From Planctomycetota bacterium (lineage in GTDB: Bacteria; Planctomycetota; Phycisphaerae; FEN-1346; JAACEH01), in assembly GCA_016935955.1 (NCBI GenBank), contig JAFGPY010000454.1, forward strand, positions 1-6,197: 6,197 bases of DNA. The letters are read 5' to 3'. Shown piece after piece: positions 1 through 4,150 of this stretch. Every line of letters starts with the position of its first letter. The stretch's first letter is position 1. The position numbers and the translations under genes were made by a program. The notes under the pieces are model-generated. The model was not told the origin of the DNA and searched no databases. It saw nothing but the letters and a program-made list of their open reading frames with translations.

Positions 1-215
1 CGCAGGCGGAAGATCTCCGACACCGGGTCGGCCATCAGGGCCCGCACGGCGGTGTCGGCTCCGGCGGCCGTCATGGTCGACTTCAGGAAATAGACGCGCG
101 ACGAGGCCACGTCCTGGATGCCCTTCAGGTGCAGGTCGCCCGCCTGCGACAGGGCCGCCCGGCCGACGGCGTCCTGCAACGGCGGCCGGGGGAAGACTTC
201 AATCTCGTAGACCAA
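1..215 (-). CDS. purL: Phosphoribosylformylglycinamidine synthase, N-terminal PurS-like part (3' end cut by window)
   Basis: Only the first 71 codons lie in the window. The protein opens MVYEIEVFPRPP, continues through a GIQDVASSRVYFL strand segment and reaches an ALMADPVSE motif near residue 65. This strand, helix, strand pattern ending in 'L-x-DPV-x-E' is typical of the PurS-like domain that starts PurL in planctomycete-type and some other bacteria. That enzyme uses ATP and glutamine to turn FGAR into FGAM in de novo purine synthesis. A free-standing PurS of about 80-85 residues cannot be excluded, because the end is missing. I chose the TTG start at 215 because the domain begins there and GGAG lies 9 bases upstream; no in-frame ATG occurs in the upstream stretch I read. 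A sigma70-like promoter sits about 60 bases upstream. The domain call is fairly firm; fusion to PurL is inferred. Confidence 0.75.
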   Translation of the reverse strand, partial: MVYEIEVFPRPPLQDAVGRAALSQAGDLHLKGIQDVASSRVYFLKSTMTAAGADTAVRALMADPVSEIFRL

Positions 216-224
216 CGGCGAGTT

Positions 225-228
225 CTCC
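225..228 (-). promoter_or_regulatory. Ribosome binding site for the purL TTG start
   Basis: GGAG on the minus strand lies 9 bases before the TTG at 213-215. It supports this rare start codon, and the PurS-like fold begins exactly there. Confidence 0.6.
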
Positions 229-278
229 CAACTGGAATCGGTCTGCCGGGTTGCTGCCCGGGGTCCTCGGAAACGGGA

Positions 279-307
279 ATTATCATGGGAATCCGCTTCG
301 GCTTCAA
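279..307 (-). promoter_or_regulatory. Sigma70-like promoter of purL
   Basis: On the minus strand, TTGAAG (302-307, 4 of 6 consensus bases) is followed after exactly 17 bases by GATAAT (279-284, 5 of 6). Transcription would start near position 272, giving a leader of roughly 57 bases before the TTG start. The gap separating this gene from tyrA and its downstream repeat fits independent transcription. Seen by eye only; not scored against background. Confidence 0.55.
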
Positions 308-401
308 GGGCAAAGACCGGCGACTTGGGCGAAACAGCGTCGCAGACTGTTCGCTGGCTCGTACCGGCTTCCTCGGCAGCACGCCCACAAGCGCGGAGCC
401 C

Positions 402-489
402 ATGTGGCCCGCCCGCCCTTGGGCGTGAAGACAGGCCGTGCGTCGAGGTCCTCGGCAGGCCCTCCCGGCCGGGGGCGGCCGGGCTACAT
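402..489. repeat. 88 bp REPIN-like doublet, copy A
   Basis: Two REP-like palindromes face each other across 37 bp. The left one (402-427) has a GTGG head and a stem around a CCCT loop, CGCCCG-CCCT-TGGGCG, with one G-T pair. The right one (465-489), read on the minus strand, has a GTAG head followed by CCGGCCG-CCCC-CGGCCGG, a perfect 7 bp stem. The outer ends form imperfect inverted repeats (ATGTGGCCCG against ATGTAGCCCG). The left half matches 23 of 26 bases of the GTGG half at 4100-4125. The right half matches 24 of 25 bases of 4038-4062. Total length and spacer equal those of copy B, in the opposite orientation. It begins 12 bases past the tyrA stop. A short GTAG or GTGG head before a hairpin is a known trait of REP sequences mobilised by RAYT (TnpA-REP) enzymes. 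No such enzyme is in the window. Confidence 0.8.
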
Positions 490-501
490 CAGCTTGCCGA
501 C

Positions 502-1350
502 TCAACGCGACTTCAGCATCCGGTCGCGGCGCCGCTTGGCCTGTTCGAGGAGACTCTGCACGGTCTCGGCGTCGCCGTCGGCCAGGGCCTGTTTCATGGC
601 GGCCACGGCGGCCTCGAAGGCCTCGATCGACGCCAGCAGCTCGTCGCGATTGGTCATGAAGATGTCGCGCCACATCGCCGCGTCGCCGCTGGCGATTCGC
701 GTCGTGTCCAGGAAACCCGTGGCGGCCAGCGATTCGGCCTCCGGGCTCAGGGAATCGACCAGGGCCGCAGCGACCAGGTGCGGCAAATGGCTCGTGCGGG
801 CCAGCAACCGGTCGTGCGTCTCGGCGTCCATCTGCCGCGTCCGCGAGCCGAGGGCCCTCCAGAACTGCTCCACGGCGGCAACCGACGCCGCGTCGCTGCG
901 GGGCGTGGGGACCACCAAGACCAGGGCATCCTCGTAGAGATCGACGCTTGCGGCGTCGATGCCACGGTCCTCGCTGCCAGCCAGCGGGTGGGAGCCGACG
1001 AAGCGGCAACCGGCGGGAACGTGCGGCACGACAGCCTCCAGCACCGCCCGCTTGGTGGAGCCGACGTCGGTGATCAGGCAACCGTCGGCCAGCGATCCGG
1101 CGGCCTCCTGCATAAGCCGCCCGAACAGGCCCACGGGCGTGGCCAGGACGACCAGGTCCGAGCCGCGGACGCCCTCGGCCGGCGACACGGTGTAACGGTC
1201 GATCGCGCCGCATGCAACGGCCTGCTTCAACGTGCTGTCGCGATGCCCGATGCCGACGACTGTCCCGGCCAGGCCCAGCCGTTTGGCGGCCATGCCCAAG
1301 CTGCCGCCCAGGAGACCCACGCCGATAATCGAAATCTGCTTGAACAACAT
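502..1350 (-). CDS. tyrA: Prephenate dehydrogenase
   Basis: A 282-residue enzyme of tyrosine synthesis that oxidises and decarboxylates prephenate to 4-hydroxyphenylpyruvate with NAD(P)+. The Rossmann fold starts at once with IIGVGLLGGSLG (residues 8-19, the dinucleotide glycine loop). Then come ITDVGSTK (93-100), GSHPLAGSE (119-127, with the expected catalytic His121), a His-rich helix around TSHLPHL (186-192) and TGFLDTTRIASGD (211-223, where Arg219 is the likely substrate-binding arginine). It ends without an ACT domain or a fused chorismate mutase, so it is the short form and shows no built-in tyrosine sensor. Arogenate use cannot be ruled out from sequence. The frame stays open upstream to 1455, but the ATG at 1350 is preferred: the fold begins two or three residues later, and the promoter at 1427-1455 overlaps the longer start. 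The Shine-Dalgarno is weak (GGGG about 11 bases upstream). Confidence 0.95.
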   Translation of the reverse strand: MLFKQISIIGVGLLGGSLGMAAKRLGLAGTVVGIGHRDSTLKQAVACGAIDRYTVSPAEGVRGSDLVVLATPVGLFGRLMQEAAGSLADGCLITDVGSTKRAVLEAVVPHVPAGCRFVGSHPLAGSEDRGIDAASVDLYEDALVLVVPTPRSDAASVAAVEQFWRALGSRTRQMDAETHDRLLARTSHLPHLVAAALVDSLSPEAESLAATGFLDTTRIASGDAAMWRDIFMTNRDELLASIEAFEAAVAAMKQALADGDAETVQSLLEQAKRRRDRMLKSR

Positions 1351-1426
1351 TCCAGGAGACCCCGCTTGGATGCTTTGCGGCCGCATTCGGTCCGACTGCC
1401 CGGTCCGCAGCGGCCAACCGGCGGGG

Positions 1427-1455
1427 AGTTTAGAGGACGCCTCGAAGGCGGTCAA
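1427..1455 (-). promoter_or_regulatory. Sigma70-like promoter of tyrA
   Basis: On the minus strand, TTGACC (1450-1455, 5 of 6 consensus bases) and TAAACT (1427-1432, 4 of 6) are separated by exactly 17 bases. The predicted start near 1420 gives a leader of about 70 bases. The leader is GC-rich, with no obvious leader peptide or attenuator. The promoter lies between tyrA and the preceding small membrane protein gene, so tyrA probably has its own transcript. Confidence 0.6.
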
Positions 1456-1498
1456 TCATTTTCCCGTCCCGGACATTCTCGCGGCCGCCCCCCCTCGG

Positions 1499-1930
1499 TC
1501 AGGGCCCGCCCTTACTGCCGGCCGAGCGGATCAGCGAGACGATCGGCAGATAAATGAACAGGACGGTGCACGCGCCGTAGAACACCATGAAGATCGCCAA
1601 CAGAATGCTTGCAGCAAGGCCCGAGCGCCAGTCGAGACACCAGATCCACGCGATTAGGGCGATCAGCAGCAACACGATCAGCACAACCACGAACACCCCG
1701 TACGCCACGGTGAAATTGGAGAGGCTGATGATGAGTTCTGTTGACTTGGGCAGCGACGTGTCGAAATCTTCGAAGATCTTCCTGTACTTCGGCACCAGGA
1801 ATGCATTGACGCCCACCATGGCAAACGTCAGCAAGAAGGCCGCACCGGCCGCCAGGGTCGCGATAATCGGCCCTGCGATGCGGCGCGATCCCGCGATGCG
1901 GGGCGTGTCGGCCTGCACGTTGTTCGTCAT
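1499..1930 (-). CDS. Small three-helix membrane protein with a GspF-like motif
   Basis: This 143-residue protein has a short polar N-terminus and three predicted membrane helices (about residues 20-42, 74-98 and 104-130). Between helices 1 and 2 lies FLVPKYRKIFEDF (44-56), then LPKSTELIISLSNF (60-73). This resembles the 'VP-x-F-x-x-x-F ... LP-x-x-T-x-x-x-x-x-x-S' stretch of type II secretion/type IV pilus platform proteins (GspF/PilC), which are about 400 residues long. It may be a short relative or a chance likeness; I cannot name a function. The ATG at 1930 is preferred over the open frame reaching 2143, because AAGGGGGG (1939-1946) sits 8 bases upstream and the upstream extension runs through the cloverleaf repeat and lacks protein-like composition. 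No secretion genes lie nearby. It is 148 bp upstream of tyrA and probably not functionally linked to it. Confidence 0.8.
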   Translation of the reverse strand: MTNNVQADTPRIAGSRRIAGPIIATLAAGAAFLLTFAMVGVNAFLVPKYRKIFEDFDTSLPKSTELIISLSNFTVAYGVFVVVLIVLLLIALIAWIWCLDWRSGLAASILLAIFMVFYGACTVLFIYLPIVSLIRSAGSKGGP

Positions 1931-1947
1931 GCGTGATTCCCCCCTTG

Positions 1948-2091
1948 GAAGCTGTTTCACAACAGGGTGCCATCTTTGGAGGCCCGACGAAGTCGGGACC
2001 AAAGTGTGCGTATCAGAGGGCACACCTTGGCGTCCCCTGCGGGGCCGCTCCATAGATGGCACCCACGAGTCAGGGGTTATGAAACAGCTTC
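1948..2091. repeat. 144 bp inverted-repeat element able to fold as a cloverleaf
   Basis: The ends GAAGCTGTTTCA (1948-1959) and TGAAACAGCTTC (2080-2091) are perfect 12 bp inverted repeats. Read on the minus strand, the stem extends by 4 pairs (TAAC with GTTG). A second stem pairs 1966-1981 with 2048-2063, 16 positions with one mismatch. Inside are three hairpins: CCCGAC-GAA-GTCGGG (1983-1997), an 11 bp apex stem (1999-2009 with 2020-2030, 10-base loop) and CCCC-TGC-GGGG (2034-2044). The outer arm is asymmetric, with about 10 unpaired bases on the right side only. It directly abuts the TAA stop of the upstream barrel-protein gene and ends just before the Shine-Dalgarno of the downstream gene, filling the gap. 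It could be a MITE-like element, a dispersed structured repeat, or a processing or termination signal. No clear target-site duplication is visible. Confidence 0.8.
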
Positions 2092-2856
2092 TTAGCCGCC
2101 CTCCCCGATCTCGTCGAGCGTGCGGCGGATCGCCTCCACGCACTTGCGGGTCGAGGGCACGGGATTTTCAACGTCGCCCTCGTACTCCAGCGTGAAGTAG
2201 CCGTCGAAGTCGATCTCGAGGAGCGTCCCGAGTAGCGCCTTCAGGTCCAGGTTGCCCTGGCCCACGATGACGTCCTCGGGCTTGCCGGCGCGGTCGAAGA
2301 CAAAGTCCTTGATGTGCACGCCGTAGAGCCGATCGCCGAACTGCCGCGCCGCCGCCACGGGATCGAATCCGCTGTCGATGGCCCAGGCCGTATCCAGGCA
2401 GACGCCGACGTGCCGCGACGTCCGGGCCAGGGCCGCCTCGAGTTCCCAGCGGGCCCCGTAGCGGTCGTGGCGGCCGTGATTGTGCAGGGCGGCGCGCTTG
2501 CCGTACCTTGCGGCCAGGCGGTCGGCCACCTCGAGCCCGCCGTCGCCGCGCATGGCCGTGATCGCCGGGAAGTCGGCCATGTCGGCGAACTCGAAGGCCT
2601 TGGCCCCGGCCGCTTCGTCCTCGCTGAAGCCGAACGCCCCGTAGGCCACGATGCCGATGCCGGCGTCGCGATAGAGCTGCGCCACCCGCTCGCACGACCG
2701 GGGGTCGTTGACGTCCACGTGCTTGCCGCAGAGTTCCACGTGACTGACGCCGCACTCGCGCAGGGCGTCAATCACCTGTTTGTTCTCCTTGAATGTCCGA
2801 AAGCACCAACTCTGCACCGCCAGCCGCTCGCCCAAGGCCTTCACGTTACTCACCAT
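2092..2856 (-). CDS. Sugar phosphate isomerase/epimerase-like TIM barrel protein
   Basis: A 254-residue protein of the xylose-isomerase-like/AP-endonuclease-2 barrel family, whose members mostly isomerise or epimerise sugars, inositols or keto-sugars using a divalent metal. Barrel strand signatures appear in order: AVQSWCFR (13-20), VSHVELCGKH (37-46, Glu41), GIVAYGAFG (68-76), AALHNHGRH (122-130), GVCLDTAWA (151-159, Asp155), YGVHIKDF (178-185, His181) and YFTLEYEGD (220-228, Glu224). Glu41, Asp155, His181 and Glu224 occupy the usual metal-ligand positions. The length is normal for the family, and there is no signal peptide, so it should be cytoplasmic. The exact substrate is unknown. The ATG at 2856 is preferred over a GTG at 2871 because GGAG lies 9 bases before it and nothing suitable precedes the GTG. 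It follows the creatininase-family gene by 98 bp, perhaps in one transcript. Its stop codon touches the cloverleaf element. Confidence 0.88.
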   Translation of the reverse strand: MVSNVKALGERLAVQSWCFRTFKENKQVIDALRECGVSHVELCGKHVDVNDPRSCERVAQLYRDAGIGIVAYGAFGFSEDEAAGAKAFEFADMADFPAITAMRGDGGLEVADRLAARYGKRAALHNHGRHDRYGARWELEAALARTSRHVGVCLDTAWAIDSGFDPVAAARQFGDRLYGVHIKDFVFDRAGKPEDVIVGQGNLDLKALLGTLLEIDFDGYFTLEYEGDVENPVPSTRKCVEAIRRTLDEIGEGG

Positions 2857-2865
2857 CGTCACCGT

Positions 2866-2869
2866 CTCC
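2866..2869 (-). promoter_or_regulatory. Ribosome binding site that sets the barrel-protein start
   Basis: GGAG on the minus strand lies 9 bases before the ATG at 2854-2856. Because it overlaps the alternative GTG start at 2869-2871, it argues for the shorter protein. Confidence 0.55.
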
Positions 2870-2901
2870 ACATCAACCTACCTGACACGACACGTTCGGC
2901 A

Positions 2902-2918
2902 TGGCTGCGGAGCAGCCA
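2902..2918 (-). other. Hairpin between the creatininase-family and barrel-protein genes
   Basis: TGGCTGC-TCC-GCAGCCA forms a perfect 7 bp stem with a 3-base loop, 36 bases after the upstream stop codon. No T-run follows, so a classic intrinsic terminator is not supported. It may stabilise or partly attenuate the transcript. It could also belong to a dispersed repeat, since the adjacent CAGGGTGCC also occurs in the arm of the cloverleaf element. Confidence 0.4.
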
Positions 2919-2954
2919 GGGCACCCTGACCCTGCAGTACACGCACCGGACTGT

Positions 2955-3842
2955 CTACTTGCGGCCCTTGCCGCGCTTCTTGCCGAAATGGTCCCACGGC
3001 GCCTTGTCCATGGCCTGCCACATCTGCCGCTGGTACTTGTCGTAGGCCACGGGCAACCCGCGAGCCGTCTCCATGATGACCTCGGTGTAGATCTCGGCCA
3101 GCCGCGGCGCGTCGTCGAGCGTCAGGCCCGGGTAGCGGCCGACGTGGTTGTTGGGCTCGACGAAGTAGTACGGCAGGTTGACGCCGTGCTTGCGCAGATC
3201 CCAGGCGCTGGGGAACGGATACCTCGGGCCTTCGAGTTTCTCCCGGGCCGTGGCGCTGGGATCGAACTCGCCGTGCCGTCCGCACATGTACATCGAGGCC
3301 AGCAGCATGGCCGCCTCGCCGTGCGGCTGTCCGTACTCTTGCTCGACGCGGCGGCAGAACTTGTCGTAGTCCGGAGCGTAAAGAATCGGAATGTCGCCGG
3401 TCTCCTCGAAGATGCTCCGCAGGGCCATCTGGATCATCGCGTTGTTCGGCCCGTGCAGGCTCACCAGCACCACCTTCTTGAAGCCATTGTCGAGAATGGC
3501 CTGCACGACGCTGATCACGTAGTCGAGCGTGTCGCGCGGCGAGATGCTCACCGTCCCGGCCCACGGCGTGCTGGCCCCGGGATAGCAATAGTGAATCGGC
3601 GGATAGATGACGGCCTTCCACTCCTCGGCGATCACGCGGCAACAGGCCTCGACCAGGAACGTGTCGGTCGACATGCCCATGTGCACGCTGTGCATCTCGA
3701 AGCATCCGAGCGGCAACAGCACGATGCCGTCGCGGCGCCGGTGCGCGTCCAGCTCGATCGTGTTCATCACGTCGGCGAAGATCCGCCCCGCCCCCGTCTT
3801 TGCCGCCGGTTTCTTTCCCGAACTCTTCTTTGTCCTGGCCAC
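2955..3842 (-). CDS. Creatininase-family amidohydrolase
   Basis: A 295-residue protein of the creatininase (creatinine amidohydrolase) fold, a family of metal-dependent hydrolases that open cyclic or formyl amides. The metal-binding opening appears as LPLGCFEMHSVHMGMSTD (43-60), with Glu49, His51 and Asp60 standing for the usual E-x-H and D ligands. The second signature is VVLVSLHGPNN (124-134, His130), where the family usually has NGHGGN. The third region, PHGEAAMLLAS (173-183), is a diverged form of the common HAG-x-x-ETS stretch, so the final ligand is uncertain. Both ends are lysine-rich (ARTKKSSGKK at the start, GKKRGKGRK at the end). The substrate is unknown, and true creatinine hydrolysis should not be assumed. 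The GTG at 3842 is chosen over the GTG at 3851 because AAGGAG sits 8 bases before it. The barrel-protein gene lies downstream, which suggests a shared catabolic job, an inference only. Confidence 0.88.
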   Translation of the reverse strand: MARTKKSSGKKPAAKTGAGRIFADVMNTIELDAHRRRDGIVLLPLGCFEMHSVHMGMSTDTFLVEACCRVIAEEWKAVIYPPIHYCYPGASTPWAGTVSISPRDTLDYVISVVQAILDNGFKKVVLVSLHGPNNAMIQMALRSIFEETGDIPILYAPDYDKFCRRVEQEYGQPHGEAAMLLASMYMCGRHGEFDPSATAREKLEGPRYPFPSAWDLRKHGVNLPYYFVEPNNHVGRYPGLTLDDAPRLAEIYTEVIMETARGLPVAYDKYQRQMWQAMDKAPWDHFGKKRGKGRK

Positions 3843-3850
3843 CGCTCGCA

Positions 3851-3856
3851 CTCCTT
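3851..3856 (-). promoter_or_regulatory. Ribosome binding site that sets the GTG start at 3842
   Basis: AAGGAG on the minus strand is 8 bases before the GTG at 3840-3842. It runs into the alternative upstream GTG (3849-3851), which would have no usable spacing. The shorter start is therefore preferred. Confidence 0.65.
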
Positions 3857-4000
3857 CCGATCAATAAGGACCCGTCGTTTGCCCATGACGCCAATGCCGG
3901 CGACCGCCCCAGCCGGCGGACGGTCGTCCAGACCATGATAGCAACGCACGGTAGAAATACAGGCAAAAACGGCGGGACCACCTACCGGTCCGTTGAAGAA
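3857..4000. other. Non-coding leader region upstream of the creatininase-family gene
   Basis: This is the part of the 308 bp gap (3843-4150) not covered by repeats or the ribosome site. It holds the possible extended -10 promoter at 3935-3943 and a GC-rich patch (3896-3925) with two copies of the self-complementary GCCGGC and a GACCG/CGGTC pair, which could form a weak leader hairpin. I see no convincing small gene, riboswitch core or intrinsic terminator in it. Confidence 0.4.
3935..3943 (-). promoter_or_regulatory. Possible extended -10 promoter of the creatininase-family gene
   Basis: The minus strand reads TGCTATCAT: a TATCAT -10 (5 of 6 consensus bases) with the TG of an extended -10 one base upstream. 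The best -35-like hexamer, TTGCCT (3961-3966), is 20 bases away, which is too far for a strong canonical site, so the TG extension would have to compensate. The predicted start is near 3928, giving a leader of about 85 bases. Confidence 0.4.
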
Positions 4001-4025
4001 ATGTAGCCCGGCCGCCCTCGGCCGG
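4001..4025 (+). repeat. Single GTAG-type REP-like palindrome
   Basis: This 25 bp unit has an ATGTAG head, then C and the perfect hairpin CCGGCCG-CCCT-CGGCCGG. It is identical over all 25 bases to 4038-4062, 37 bp further on, and differs at one base from 465-489 read on the other strand. It lies outside the 88 bp doublet and may be a local duplication or the remnant of a second doublet. Confidence 0.85.
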
Positions 4026-4037
4026 AAGCGAACCCCA

Positions 4038-4125
4038 ATGTAGCCCGGCCGCCCTCGGCCGGGGAACTCGGACTTAACCGGTCGTTTGCAGCCTGGCGCC
4101 ACGCCCGAGGGCGGGCGTACCACAT
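4038..4125. repeat. 88 bp REPIN-like doublet, copy B
   Basis: The left half (4038-4062) is a GTAG-headed palindrome with stem CCGGCCG/CGGCCGG and a CCCT loop. The right half (4100-4125), read on the minus strand, is GTGG-headed with stem ACGCCCG/CGGGCGT and again a CCCT loop. The 37-base spacer equals that of copy A at 402-489, but its sequence has mostly diverged. Copy B lies inverted relative to copy A and starts 25 bases past the stop of the PP2C gene. The whole unit could fold as one long hairpin through its imperfectly matching ends. Such doublets are known as REPINs when copied by RAYT enzymes; that mechanism is inferred here. Confidence 0.82.
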
Positions 4126-4150
4126 AGGCTTTGACACCTTCAACGGGTTG

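Noticed and set aside
125..1417. Long minus-strand frame of 430 codons across tyrA
   Set aside because: It is out of frame with the well-supported tyrA, is dominated by Arg/Gly/Pro and has no recognisable motif.
1471..1510. Further REP-like copy in the GC-rich stretch after the small membrane protein gene
   Set aside because: It shares only general C/G runs; the GTAG/GTGG head and paired 7 bp stem are missing.
325..1557. Plus-strand frame of 410 codons antisense to tyrA
   Set aside because: Low-complexity Gln/Arg/Gly composition and no ribosome site or motif; a shadow of tyrA.
1948..2091. Insertion sequence or tRNA
   Set aside because: The inverted ends are real, but there is no room for a transposase and no clear target-site duplication. 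The cloverleaf has no tRNA-conserved bases and is too long for a tRNA.
1931..2143. N-terminal extension of the small membrane protein
   Set aside because: It would be read through the cloverleaf repeat and overlap the upstream gene, while a strong ribosome site fits the ATG at 1930.
2902..2918. Intrinsic terminator after the creatininase-family gene
   Set aside because: The stem is perfect, but it is followed by mixed sequence without a T-run.
4001..4062. Start of a CRISPR array
   Set aside because: Only two repeat units, a 12 bp spacing too short for a spacer, and the same palindrome occurs elsewhere in a REPIN-like setting.
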